Counted from the first letter of the stretch, positions 33,217-47,200 are shown. The stretch: DNA of 64,000 nucleotides from Holothuria scabra (GCA_037179385.1 CM074188.1:23763318-23827317), one strand, 5' to 3'. Notes: generated by a model from the letters alone, not told the origin. A program made the numbers and translations.

Positions 33217-36200
33217 CAATAGCCCAGCCCAGCATACATTAAAGTATATACAAAAACATGCTATATTTACACCTATTTACTGCCTTTCAAATGTCATTCA
33301 AGAATTCAAATAATGAGAAAGAATGGAAATTTACAGGTTTTTTTTAAGGTGTCTTTACAGCTGTTTATCCCCCACATGATATGTGTGCATTACAAAATAT
33401 ACAAAGTGGACAATAGTGAAGGGTAACGCCCCTCCATGAAGTGGTAGAAAATACAATGAGGTAAGCGCAATTTAAGATGCTATAGATTACGATATCATTG
33501 TATACCTCGCCACATACATTACATACTCGATAATAGCAGTCGAAATATTAGATACTTTCAGTGACATTTAATTAAAGAAGGTATAAATGTTCCTGGAGGA
33601 GGTTTGTACCAATATCTTAAGACTACCTTCTTCATAGCCAGCCAGCCTTCATCCTGACCAGCATGGATAAGATTTACCCTAGAATACCTTACTAATATGT
33701 TCAAACTTTCTCATTTTATTTATTTTTCCTTGGTCTAGTTTGAATGGGCTTGTAGCTTGTCCATAAGTTTTCATATGCAAAATCTACCACAGAAAAGGAA
33801 ACCATGCATTCAAAATATTGAAAAAAAAAATGCAAAAATGACCCAAAAATTTACCCTGTCAAGATGAGAAAAAAATATGCCAGTAAGAGTCTGTGCAATT
33901 ATCTATTGAAATCTTTGTAATAATCAACAATATTAGTCAAACAGAAAAAAATAGGATATTTAATAAAGAATGTGATCTGGTTCAGCCAAACTACAATCAC
34001 TTCAGGGTACATGTTAACCCTTCATTAGTTACAAAATCAGTTTAAACAGAGTGCCCCAGGCAGTTCTCTTCTACCTCCCCAACATGGTAAAACAATATGC
34101 AATGTTGACTACATTTTCAGGGAGAATGCTGGACATATCTTTCCTAGTTTTGGAAATCTTTCACAGACATTCTCTGTAAAAACAGAAGACACATTTGTGT
34201 TGAGCAGCCGCTGGCAGTAAAGAAATATTTTTTCTCAAGTATATATACAGCATTGTGGAATCTTTGCTGTCACCTGTAGAGCAAATTTGTGCCATCCATA
34301 ATGCCATTGTTCTACCATTGAAATAAGACAGTGTGTTAAGATGTATTAGCAAAGTCTTGTACTGGTTTATTGATTTCCTAGACCCTTTTCAAAACAACAA
34401 TTACAAAGGATTGTGGGATAGGTTTTGGTACATGTTGCTTTTGTCAATGATATTTTACTTTGTCAAAAACACACAAACCAACATTCTGTCCCATAATCCT
34501 TTGTAACAGCTATTCAGGAAAGGTACTATTGGCAATGTGCAGTCTTTCTTTCCCATTTCAACAATGCTCGTTTGGATTGGATGTTCACAACCACCTTGGA
34601 GGGACCATGCTCATAACACAAACCAACAGATCTGAACACCATCTTAAGATCCAATTCCTCCCCCACCATGACGTTTGGCAGCTACAATCAATGTTCTTGA
34701 GTTTTGTACAACACTCTAATGTAAAGCAGAACATTATGATGTAGAAGAAAATTCCAAATCCAGATTTATAATGGCAGATTAACTTACTTTTTTAGCAATA
34801 AAACTGCACAAATGTGATCCAAGATACTTGCCCATATTGATGACCTCAATGGCACATATGCCATTTAGTCATAGAATGGCTTTGCACACTGATTTAATCC
34901 CTGCCAAGTGGCACAAAGGTTAATTGAGAACATCAAAAATTTAATAGAAATGCCAACAATGAAAACATTTGCTGAAAAAACCAGGCAACTTACTAGTAAA
35001 TAATATTAAAATAAATATTGCAATTAAATGAGTACTGACAAGATAAATGACTGATGCTTAAAGTGGTATATTATATATGACTGACACTACCAGTTGGTAA
35101 ATAATGACTTGATGGTCTGATGCTGACAATACAGTAAAGAGCACATGCAGTAAAATCCAACCTGAATCAATAAGGGCAGTTTCACTCAACAAATTCTATT
35201 TCCTTGTCCACCCCCCCCCTCCCTCTCCAATCTGGCTGGTAACATCCATCCCTTCCCCTGATAAAGAGTTTATGAAAGGAGGATGGTTGGGTACTTGGAA
35301 CAAATAACAATCACTCACACATCAAACCATTGTTACATTTTCAAAAATTAAAAAAAATGTTCAGTCCTCAAGTGGTGCTCTAAAGTGGTGCTTTTAAAGG
35401 GGAAGGGGAAGAGTAAGGGGGGGGGGGAACAGGTGGGGAAAAGTGGTGGCATTCTGTCCCCTACTCAAGTGAAATTTGTTTTCTATCAATCTCTTCAAGT
35501 CAGACATTGCTTCAAATGATTGTCATTTAAAACTGACCTCTTCTCACATATAGACCTACAATGCATTCTTTTGCTTCTATAAGACTTTTCATCCCTCTCA
35601 CATATTGGCTGAAGGTTTAAAGAAATGATTTTACTTAATCAGCTCAATATTTAAAAATGAACTTTGAGATAGTAAATAATATGCTTACAGGAGGGCACCA
35701 CCAAAGACAGTAGGTTTCAAAATGACGTTAAAACATGAAATCATAAGCCATGCAATAACTTTAACAACATCATTTTGCACATGCGTATCAATAATGGTAC
35801 TCATTTCAAAGGACATTCAAAGTGCCAAACAGTCTTCTCTTGGTGCACTATAACAAACAGTCGCACTTTCAGTCATACTTGGGATACAAATGACATCAAA
35901 TATATATTTACAATGAGGGCTCCGAAGTGTTCTACAGGGAAAGGGTTGAAGTAATAGTTTAAAGGAAATAGTCTCAAAAACTATTAAACAAAATGTGATT
36001 GAAAAAAAAAATGGTGTGAAGATGAGATCATGCTTGGTTCAAAGTTTCGGTAGTTAAGTATCTCGGCATTTACCCTGTATCAACTGAATTAAAATGCTAC
36101 AGTATGACTGTAGATTGCTGAGAACTCTTTCAAAACTCTTTGGTATGAATAAAGTATCCATGTCATTATTTATCTTGGTTGTAATGTTTCCGGGCAAGCT

Positions 36201-37460
36201 TTGAAGATTTTAAGGGCAAGGTAGGTGGGTGCAAAAGGCAAGGAATACTAAAGACAGTTCCAAAAAAGTAATGAAATATACAGTACTGACCATTACTTAT
36301 GCCAGAGTAAATGACAGTGCTTTCTTCATGTCAGAAACTTATTAAAAGTGTGACAGATCTTCTTCATAATTGACAGGTGTTGGTAATCTTTTCACTTGGA
36401 GATTTGTTGCTTTCTACCTCTTACCAACAAGCATGCTCAAATTGCACAAATTAACAACAAAACCACACCAAGAATCAATTTCACCTCACAGACACAATCA
36501 ATTTTCACTCCCAATAAAAACTATCACATTTTTAAAAGAGGCAATCAGAGTTTTGCAGATGCAAGACTAGACAGCATCCACTACAATATAACCAATTACT
36601 CGCCTACTTTAATTGTATTCACCCTGCTCATAAAGTTCATTGAAATTACGAGGGGCTTAGGTAAATTGACTGATTGATTGAACCAATCAAGACATTAGAC
36701 CATGGTAATGGGGATGATGAACCATTTTTTGTTGGTTCTAACTCAATGCACAAATGTTGTGCAGAATTACAGTTGTCTGAAAATGGCAAAGAAAAAAAAA
36801 AAAAAAAAACCCTGATTGCCCCTGTTAACAGCATCTTTCAACAAACCAATTCTCACAGTTTAAGTCAGTTGCTACACACACACAGGTATAACAACATCCA
36901 GCAACACTACAGCCTTTGGTTTAGCTGGCAAACAATGCTAAAAAAAAATCAACAACTTTTGATTTAAAAAAAAGGTACAATGATATTCCACAACCACACC
37001 TTGCAAATTTTCTATTTCTTATGGAAAAGTAGTACCTCCATACTTTGGACTCAAAGTCTCCTAAACGCATACAAATGACAACTAACCATACGTATCATGA
37101 ATAATGCAAGAATTTGTACTAAGGAAAGTTGATACTACAATAACATGATCCCAGGGTGACAACTGGATAAAAAATCTTTCCTTGAAGGGAGGCATAGAAT
37201 CTGCCTCACAGTATTTCCTTGCTATGGATTTGCAGGAGAAAGTGCCTCTTATTGTAATATTTTGCAAGGATACTGGGGTATATAAGTGCCCCACAGATGC
37301 AAGCATCAGACTTTCCTTTACAGTGAATAAACAACTTTGACTCAAGAATCATCACTCAAGTGCATCAACAGTGAGAAAATTTGATAATTAACTGCTGATA
37401 CCTACTAATAAGTCTGGACAAAGCTAATTTATTTTCACCAATAGCTGTGAGTACTTGTAA
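33217..37460. other. Sequence 3' of DENND4: intergenic or very long 3' UTR
   Basis: No conserved coding block found. Contains a short palindromic MITE (34381-34524), C/G homopolymer tracts at 35211-35220 and 35417-35427, and A-runs near 36790. Confidence 0.4.
34381..34524. mobile_element. Short palindromic MITE, copy 2
   Basis: GACCCTTTTCAAAACAACAA ... TACAAAGGATTGTGGGATAG at left and CCCATAATCCTTTGTAACAG ... AAAGGT at right; same family as 13007. Confidence 0.7.
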
Positions 37461-37473
37461 TGCTGCCCACATG

Positions 37474-37479
37474 TTTATT
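37474..37479 (-). terminator. AATAAA poly(A) signal, cassette 1
   Basis: Canonical hexamer on the minus strand 70 nt after the cassette 1 stop. Equivalent hexamers lie at 37653-37658, 37829-37834 and 38005-38010, one per cassette; this outermost one is the likely ancestral DENND4 3' end. Confidence 0.6.
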
Positions 37480-38056
37480 CATAAGCAAGCTGCATATCCT
37501 GAATATTTTAACCAACACAAATTCCTCAATCATTGGATGCAACAGTGGTTAATATGGGAAGATCTCTCCAAAGGTTAGGTTACACCATCTGACAGCTGTT
37601 GGAGGGCAGCTATCATCATACTGCATCTGGTTTTTGTATTCTGCCAGTAATGTTTATTCATTAGCAAGCTGCATATCATGTTTATTTTAAAGAACAAAAT
37701 TTCTTGATTCTTGGATACAACAGTGGTTTATATAGAAAGATTCCCAAAGGTTAGGGTACACCATCTGACAGCTGTTGGAGGGCAGCTATCATCATACTGC
37801 ATCTGGTTCTTGTATTCTGTCAGTTATGTTTATTCATTAGCAAGCTGCATATCATGTTTATTTTAAAGAACAAAATTTCTCAATTCTTGGATGCAACAGT
37901 GGTTTATATGGAAAGATCCCCAAAGGTTAGGTTACAAAATCTGACAGCTGTTGGAGGGCAGCTATCATCATACTGTATCTGGTTCTTGTATTCTGCCAGT
38001 AATGTTTATTCATGAGCAAGCTGCATATCATGCATATTTTAACCAACAAAAGTTTC

Positions 38057-38217
38057 TCAATCCTTGGACGCAACAGTGGTTCTTAAGGAAAGATCCCCAA
38101 AGGTCAGGTTGCACAATCTGACAGCTGTTGGAGGGCAGCTATCATCATACTGCATCTGGTTCTTGTATTCTGCTGGTAATTTCTCACAGGCTGATCGATA
38201 CTTTATATCAAATGCCT
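38057..38217 (-). CDS. DENND4: DENND4 terminal exon with TGA stop (cassette 4)
   Basis: [40 protein letters not shown], then [13 protein letters not shown] and TGA. In vertebrate DENND4 the protein ends with a YDRPPS..V..CRKTFGEPYL-type tail, so the natural stop is expected soon after LTFGD. Here the stop codon found in cassettes 2-3 (ATA-TAA) is replaced by TTA-AGA, adding about nine residues. Acceptor TTGAACAG sits beside an A/T homopolymer. Confidence 0.88.
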
Positions 38218-41200
38218 CTGTTCAAAAAAAAAAAAAAAAAAATGAAAAAATTAAATATTTTACAAAGGGCAGTTTTGCAACTTAATAATGTTCTATAGTT
38301 TCACACAATTTTGCAAGTATGAAGCAGAAATTGCTCAGCAGAGTCATTTGTGTACATGCAAAATAAATGAGTGGTTCCATGAAACTGTTTTACGTTGTAC
38401 AAAGTAGGAACAATGCCTTCAACTGAAACTATTGCAAACTGCAGTGTTAGGGTATGCTAATGTAACTACATTCAGGTTCTACAGTAAATTTCCATCATGT
38501 TAAATGTTGATGGTGCTCTCCAATTTTGTTTCAACAAGGTCCTGTACTTACTCTTTAGTTTTCATCCACCCCACCTCACCCCACTCTCTCAGATAACTTC
38601 CATGCTGGTCAACTGCCACCATAATCTAAATTGTGCACTTAGAGAGCCAATGAAGTGCACTCTATTGGTATTGATAGTAGTTTAAATATTACATTTTTAA
38701 GTGCCCTCATGATAAAATATGTCACCCACAGCATGATAAGACTTCACATGAATTTATAACCATGAAAATTACATACTCACAAAATATAAAACACCTTTTC
38801 TGCAATTAATTTAATATTAATTTAGCCTGCCAAAAGCATCATTTAAAGGTTTCCTTTCAGCCTTATTACTTACCTGTGGCATTTAACACCAGCATTCTTT
38901 TCTACAACTTCTAATACCTAATCCATGAAACAGTTCCATTATATTTTGTACATGTAAGACGTTACTTATGAGCAAGTAACAAGTAATAGGTTCACAGAAT
39001 GTGACCTGACTGACAAACCGCTTCCAAGAAAGTAACAAATGCTGAGCTCACAGCAGTGACACTGACTCATAATGCACAAATCCAAATTCCCAATATAAAA
39101 ATCCTTTTAAATATTCAGCTCTTACCAGAATCTACAGGTTAAATAAATCTTACCTTGATCTATATTTTCCCGTCCAAGGGCAGTAAATGTCAAGAAAAGA
39201 AGATCGTGGTAGATTCCCCTCCTGTCACACTTATCCACACCAAGACGTTTATATTCATCTAACAACATTGTGATGGGAATGTGAACATTGTCGTAACGAA
39301 TACACTTAACAATCTGTAGCATAAAACTGAAATGAAGAGAAGAGAAAACTTTAAGAGAACCTTGCTAAAGTGAAAAGTTAGATGAAATTAAATGACACAC
39401 CAACATGAATGTGTTATACAGTGTCAGTCAATTTGATAAAAAAGCTCAAAGTTAAAATTTATATTCAAGTTATCTTTCAAGTTCAAATTTGGTTTCCCTT
39501 TAGTCACCTTTTATGACAGGTGGGAAGTACTGTGGGAATATTCTACAGCCTCTGGCCCACAGAGAAAAACCACGGAGGGGCTTGCTCAGTTTTGTTGCGC
39601 TGACAACCTGACAGTCATAAGATGAGTAATAATGGCCTTCTTTTCCTTTTTTAGTCAATGGTCGAGAACATACTACTCGCCAAACACAACCTCCTCACCC
39701 TACCTGGATGCTGTTTAACATCATACCCAGGATCCGAAGTTAAAAGTTCATAAGGCAGACAAGGATCAAACTATGGGACACAGGAGGTGTAAATAAAGAA
39801 AGCAAATAGACGGATGACAGATTTCTCAATGGCTATGTTCTGCAAACTTTTCAGAATTGATAAACTTTTAAAGGCAATTTCTTGAAATTTTACTTTGCTG
39901 TCAGAAACCTAGCCTTCCACAATTCATTGATTTTGGTCTGTTACTAGGTCATTCTGCTCGAAGCCATCCTGAGTTCAAAATCAGTACTTTTACAACAAAC
40001 TGCCAAAAAAAAAGTAAAGACCTTATGCACAATTATGATGTCACAGAGACAGAGCAAACATTAGTTCTACTTTGGAGAAACATGTGCATCATTTAAAAGT
40101 TACACTGACAAATGCAGATAGCTGATTTGTCAATCAAACTGATATTCGCATTAGTCTACTGCATACAAGGGACAAATCCTACATACGAATCAGAGCAGCT
40201 TGGGAAGTCCACCATTGGTGGGGTCCATTCTCCCTTTAAAAGTCTTCATTTTAAGGTCTCCGTACCAGTCTAAGCTCTCATATTCTATGAAATTGAGGGA
40301 ATCAAGCACTACATTTGTATACAAGCACCCATGATACAGTTAAGCAAATAATTTGAAGGATTAATGCTGATGGACCCCAGTTAAGGCTGATAAAATCAAA
40401 CCATTTCTTGACTGTTTGGATTTGTTTATGGCGTACTGCCACATGATCACCGTCTTCCCTTAAATGAATGTCAGTAAGACATCATTCATTGGGTCTATCC
40501 AGAGAACTAATGTCTAAAACTATTCAATTTTCTTCCGATATTTTCAAAAGGTTGGTGTTCTTATACTTACGCTTTAGTAAAGCCTCTGGTTTCAAAAGGT
40601 GATGGTACCACCCCTATGGACATCCACAGTATATACATAGGGGGTCCCAGGTCTACCCAGAACTGGGTATTCTCCCACATGGTATGAACCTTGACATACC
40701 GGGTGAATGTAGACAAGTGATGACTGGTCTGTTTCAAAAAGAAGAAGAAGAAGATGGTGTTGATAAGTTCACTGCCAGATCATTTACAAGAAGTGTTGGT
40801 CAAAAGCAATTCTTGATTTGACTGCTTAAAATCAAATGCGGTGACTTCAACATGAATACATTGAAAACAATCTACAGAAAGTCATGTTGCTTGTTTTTAA
40901 TCCTTTTGAGTGTCATGCTGTTTGCAAAAGTTCTCTGCATTCTTGAAAAAGAGAAGATTCGAGCTGAGAATATAAGAGTCCAAATTACCTCAAACAGTTG
41001 TAAGTTGTTCTTAGGATGATTTCAGAAATTACTCTATCAGTATGGAACTCTTAAATCTTTACAATTCCCAAATACCAATAATGTCTTATAAACCTCACCA
41101 TTTCTAGAGTCACCAAGTAGCAAATATTTTTCTTGAACGGTTCTCCTGATCTCAAATATTTCAACGGAATGCAACTTTTGATGACCAATTAGCAGCTACC

Positions 41201-44200
41201 ACAGACTTCCTACATACATGGACAGAGCATGTAACCTGTACGTCCTACCTATTGGGTCAAAAAAAAGGGCACCAATATGGCCTTCTTGAAGCTATAATTT
41301 GTATAATTTGATGAAGACTGCAATTTTTTACACAAAAGTTTAATTTGAATGAGAAACAATATCATATTCCTGCAATATGTTTAGTGTTTTTGATCTTTCC
41401 TTGCATTATTTCGAAAACATTTTGACTTTCTTGCAAAATCTGTTGATTGACTTGAGCAAGTCCAAACTTTCACTAACACACAAAATCATAGCAGACAGCC
41501 ATCTTGCTATTCCTAGCATGTACAGTGGCAACAATGTACTGTGCAGTATGCTCTGTCCATGTATAGGAAGTCTGTGGCCATAATTATACCCGTTCTACAT
41601 ATATCACATATCAAAGCAAAAGTGCCACCATTCTAAGGGTAGTCCAGCAAAGATCTAAAGCTTAAATTGTCTTCCAAATCACATGACCTTTTCCAAATAG
41701 CATTTACAAAAGATTGTGGTAGAAGGTTTTGGTACCCTGCTGTTTTTGTCATGGCATTTTATTATGTCAAAAACATTACACACCAACATTTTATCCCATA
41801 ATTCCAGCCTCACAGTGACCTCCGATGTAGCAAAAACTTGCGCAGAAGGGTAATGAGGGCGATCGACTAGTAGTTCAGGGCGAAGTGGGGACCAGGATCT
41901 AGAACTCCTCAGAGTAGCGCACGGTGCGTGGGTAATATGCAATCAAGATGTAGCAAGGGGTAAGTATATATCAGCAATGTGAATTCCTTTATTATAGATG
42001 TTTAGAGAAAGGTCTCTTAACAGTGCTCAGACAGTTGATGTTTTTCAAGTTAAGTCTCAGAATTTCTAAATTTGAAGAAGCTGATTGCAATTTACCATAT
42101 ACTGTCTTCTCAGAGTTTTTGACAAAGCTGTTGTTGATTTTGAAACTGTCTTTGATTGGATGGTTTAATGATTAAGATTTGCACACCCCAACAAAAATAC
42201 AAAACACACACCCTCACTCAATGTCTTACGAGATACTAAAAACACTTCCCTGTCAGGAAATCATCAAAATTCCCCTTCAGTGTGCTGTCGTATGCAGCAC
42301 ATGACTGCCTGAGGGGAGGACAGGCTCAGGGTTGCGAAGACAGACATCACAGTGGCAGAACTTTTGGGCAAACATGCCAGTTATGAGCTCCACACGAACA
42401 AGAAAAGACATGCCAGGCTGGAGCTCTCGCTACCATTGGTTGTTTGTAGGTGCACACAGACCAATCAAAGAGAGCTGGTGTTAACATGCATGACCTCCAT
42501 ATGAGACTCAACCAAAATCCTCTGTACAATATACGACATACTGCATAAAGTTTCTTAAACTGTACTACTCTTTGAATTACTGCTAACTACTTACCTTGCC
42601 TTTGAGTTCACTGTATGCTGCTAGTAATAACCCACCCATATAGTTTGGTAAGTCAAGTCTGTTGAAGTACCATACCTGGCAAAAACAAACATACCATCAA
42701 AATTAATCTTACACTTTAAGATTCTAGTCAGGCGTATATGTGTATGGCAACACTTTTCTCATTCAAATCAGAACCCTTCATCTTGTAAATGCTTTTCTAA
42801 ATACTGTGTAGAGGAAGCACTTCCAATAGCAGGTGGTCATTGTTTTCCTCCATTAATAGCAATATTTTTTTTCCCTTTCTTTCACATTTTTATAGTTCTA
42901 TATCTTGCTAAGCTTTCAACATTTTTTCATTCATTCCCGATATCAAACGACAACTGTAAGTGAAATTTTCATGTGTCCCAGGTCCCACTGAAAGAGAAGG
43001 GGGTTCTTTGTTAGTCTAATAGGTTTTCCTATTGTTGCTGGATCATTCTTTCCAATTGTTTAGATTCCCTTGACCTTTTGATATTATTTTTGTATTGTTT
43101 GGATGATTTAAATAAAAATTTAATTCCATTATACTATTTAGATAAGCTTCCTGTAGTAGATGGACATTCTAGTACATACAACTGTGTTGTAAATTAACTT
43201 CCATACTTACCAATATTTAAATAATGATAAAATTGACAAAAGAAGACAGTACTGTCCTTTTCACCATATTCAAACATTTAGGTTTGTAAAATGCTTTTTT
43301 TGAACAAGCACAAGAAGAGAAACAAAATGAAAGAAAGAAACCAGCAGTATGGTCAATGTGTATAATGTACAGTTGTCCCTTGAAGGAGTGAAAACTTCTG
43401 ACTGAGAGGCATGGATAGGATATCTTAGTTGTTGAGTCATCCCATAGTGGGTCTAAAACAGGTCTGTGGTTACCTCACCTGAACACTTTATATGTACGGG
43501 TGTCAGGTTTTGTCTTAAGCTAGAAAGAATGCATTTCTGAACCATGATATGTAACGTTCAATCTATGAACCTTTTAAGAATGTATCATATTTGATGGTGG
43601 TAAGGTAGAAAAAAATGCATTTCCTATCGTACCCACTGGGTGACCTGAAAGAATCTTATAAATTTAACTTTTCAATTTTGAATTTCCCACAGTAGGTGCT
43701 AACTAAAAAGGGGCCATTAAGAGCCTCTACCATATAAAGTATTGCTGTGGGCAGTGAACTACCTACCACAATGTCTAAACCGAGGGCAATGGTTTTTGCA
43801 TTTCAACTTACCAAATTCCAAAAGATTATAGGATGTTCTGATACAAAACTAGGTGACTTCAAGCAGGTTTCTCCTTCATTTTCAATCACATTTTCTACTT
43901 CCTTCCATAAAACCAGTGGGCTAAGGTATGGCACAGTGACTGGACTGACTTCCGTGTCTTTACGAGGCAAGGGAATGTTTTCTCGTGACCCTTTCATGTT
44001 GGTGGGAAGACTACTTGTAGACAGATGGAAGTCCATTTCATCAATACCTTTGACATACCTAGGCAGTGAGTACGATGTACCAGCTTTAAGACTGAAGAGA
44101 AACAGAGAAAGTGGGAATATGAGACTGCTGTACTTAAGCAAGTCCAAGCAGGTATGGAAGCAAAGGGCCTCAATGCTCAAACCATCTGCAGTACATACAT

Positions 44201-47200
44201 CTGTGCTTTTCTAAAGGGCATCACCCACATTTATTTCTCAAAATCCTGAGCATGCCCCTAACAGTTAAGTTTCCCTCATTTTCAAGATGCAAAGGGTGCT
44301 ACAATAACGAACAAATGCGACTGTCTTTCGATAATTCTGATTATTCTCTTGGGTTTTCAAACAAGCAACAGATAGGAAGAGAGACTTAAAGAAGGAAGTT
44401 TATCTTTCTGTTTCTCTTTTTTGATGGGGGTGGGGGCGGGAGGGGGAAGATTCATGATACAAGATATTTCTGGTCTCAAGATGTGAACTGGACATGAATC
44501 AACACTCGGATTGCTTTCATTCTCCATCCCATTTTTTTTTAGTTTTCCCTTTCATTTTTTTTTTTTGGGGGGGGAGAGAGGAGAGAACAAAGATGATGTT
44601 AATTCTTTCATTCAAAGGTTATGATGATATTTCTAATATTGTAGAGATTGAATAGATACCTTCTTCCTTTTCCTTTTTTAAGGGTCCCACTTTTTGGGAA
44701 GGTGGGGGAGGGGGGGAACCAGGGATGTTGTCAACTCTTTCATACAAAAGGTATTATGACATTTATAGTATTCTAAAGATTAAATACATGTAATCTTTCT
44801 TCCTCTTCTTTTGGGGTCTCCCTTTCTTGGAGGGAAGGGAAGGGAGCCAAAGATGCTACACCCTATGCAATTTGGTACAAAATTTGTTCAATTTTCCGGG
44901 CCAAAATTTTTCACAAACTTTAGATTTTTGTCCATTCACTGGTAACGGTTGTGAGAACAAATAGGACATTATTATATCCTTGTTGGTACGTGACGTCAGT
45001 CTGTGGGAAGTATGAGATTTATTTACTGTACCTATTTTTGAGACAGAGAAATTCTTGTCAAAAAAGTTATGAAAAGTCAGTTTTTTCAATATTCTCCCAG
45101 TAATCTTTTGCGCTACTCCAAACCACACCGCATGCCACAAGTGGAGCGTGCACCGCCATTTGAGGAAGCCTGTTCTGGAGATACAACCGAGGCTTACCCT
45201 GAGGAACTTTTCTTTTCTGGTACAGACGCCCTTCTACTCATTTCACCTGGTCCACTCTCACTTGAGGATCTGGAGCGTCGGCTCTCTCCATGTTTATCAT
45301 CTTTAAACCCATTTTCATTTCCTGAGAGATTTAATAATGGACCGACAGTGTCCATGTCCGACTGGTCTTCACTGGCCTTTTGTTCTTTTTCTTTACTCTC
45401 CTCCTTCTTTGAAGATATCGCTGGGCCGGATGAAAGTAGGTCACCCTCTGACCCATATGACAGATTGTCTATACTGGGATTCGACCTTTGACCTCCCTCT
45501 AATTCATCATCATTTGAAAGTTGTGCATTGTCCTCTGTTTTAAGGAATGGCGCAGACTGTATACTTTGAACACTTTCTGAGGAGGGGCTCTGAGTCATCC
45601 GCGTTCTTAACGCCTGATCCCGATTGTCTACTATGGACATTGTTAATGAAGGTACCCACTGGGCACGACAAAAGCAGCAACTGAGGAAAGAGAAATCAAA
45701 ACATTGAATGGTTTGGAAAAAAAACATAGCATTTCTTGCATTACATCTTGAAACATACAGAACTGAAGAGCTGATGACCTTTAATAAACTAAGTGTGAAC
45801 TGAGGAAACCTTATTGGTAAATATTCTAATTAGCATCTCAATTCTACCTAAAACCTCACATTCGACTCAATTTTATAAAGAGAAAATTTAATTGACAATG
45901 CATCAGAGATGAACCACTGATTTAGACAGAAAGAGTGACTGACCTTTTCTCAACAAAAGCAGTCATCAACTTTGTAGACTGATTCTAAATGTATTTTTAC
46001 AAATATAACCTCCTTTGTGATGGGGTTGTAGAGTATACCCATGGTATTCCATGCATGTTGTAATAGGAGACTAAAGAAGTAGACTTGAGCTTTATTTGAA
46101 CACTTTTGAAAGAACTTGAAATTTAACCCATTTTTAACTTCATTTTTCTTTTTTGTCTAACTCACACAATTTAAAAATTTGTGTCTGTGTGTCTGTACAG
46201 CCCACTTTCTAACTAACTACATCAATATTACAACATAAATATGACATTGACTGCAGCCAATCCTTTTCAATGAACTCCTCTCACAGGGTCAAAATTATCC
46301 AACTGGCAGTTACTGCTAAGTCACTTATGTATTTTCTGTGTCCAATGCCCAGTTAGATAAATGACTCTCCCCTTACCTTGTTTGAAATTTAGATTCATCA
46401 GCACTCCAACCAGCAATTATGGCTTCATCATAAACGAGACAGCGACACTGGGGGCATCGACAACAGCTGGACATGGTCACCTCCATGGCATACATTCTCC
46501 TCCCAATATCCTCTTGGTCTGAAGTTGGGTTATTTAGAGACTGGCTGCTACCTGTGGTGATACAAAGATAATATACACACATTAAGTAACACATCATCAT
46601 TATATCAACATTTATACAGTGAATTAGAAGGCATAGCACATATAGGCGAATCCGATTAGCGCTTGTTTTTAGTGACTGTAGACAGCCATTAGTGGGGTCC
46701 ATCAGCCTTTAATTGTCTCCATTTATTGTCTACGTGAATTTCAAATCCTCATATTCAGTGAAGTTGAGAAAATTAAGATACACCTCAGTTTACAACCATC
46801 CATGGAACAGGTAAGGAAGGAAATTTAAAGATTAAATGTGATGGACCCCAGTAATGGCCGACTAAAATCATACCATCACAATCTGCCCGGATTCGTCTAT
46901 AAGGGGAAATGTTCTAATCCCAAACAGACCTAATTCTCCCAAATATTTCCCTTTTACTCCTGGAATTGTCTGAAATATCTCTTCCTGGAGCACACATTAA
47001 GCTAGTTTATTACTTGAGGGTATACCCTGATGAGCAGAACAAACTGTGCATTCTATTAACTGTGAGCTACTCAGCATCGTTTGAATGTGATGTTCATTTA
47101 AGAGGATCCCCAACTGAAGATTTTGCCCTTCTCCCTCTTACCTCACCAAATCCATGCAAAAATGTAGTTTGGGGTGGAAAGTACCTGTCTATATAAAGTT

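Larger units (their letters stand above)
37465..38217 (-). repeat. DENND4: Four tandem 176-bp cassettes of the DENND4 last-exon tail
   Basis: The motif GACAGCTGTTGGAGGGCAGC recurs at 37591, 37767, 37943 and 38120 (spacing 176, 176, 177). Each unit, read on the minus strand, holds an AG, the coding tail EYKNQ(M/I)[12 protein letters not shown], a stop and, about 70-100 nt later, AATAAA. In-frame tails: cassette 3 37904-37992 ending LTFGDLSI; cassette 2 37728-37816 ending LTFGNLSI; cassette 1 37549-37640 ending LTFGEIFPY. Differences among copies leave the frame intact. Cassette 1 resembles the family C-terminus most, suggesting that internal duplication split the ancestral last exon. Confidence 0.88.

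Noticed and set aside
43747..44214. Plus-strand open frame of 155 codons
   Set aside because: Antisense shadow of the conserved DENND4 exon 43812-44091, which has the family motifs and splice sites.
45069..45491. Plus-strand open frame of 140 codons
   Set aside because: Antisense shadow of DENND4 exon 45198-45680.
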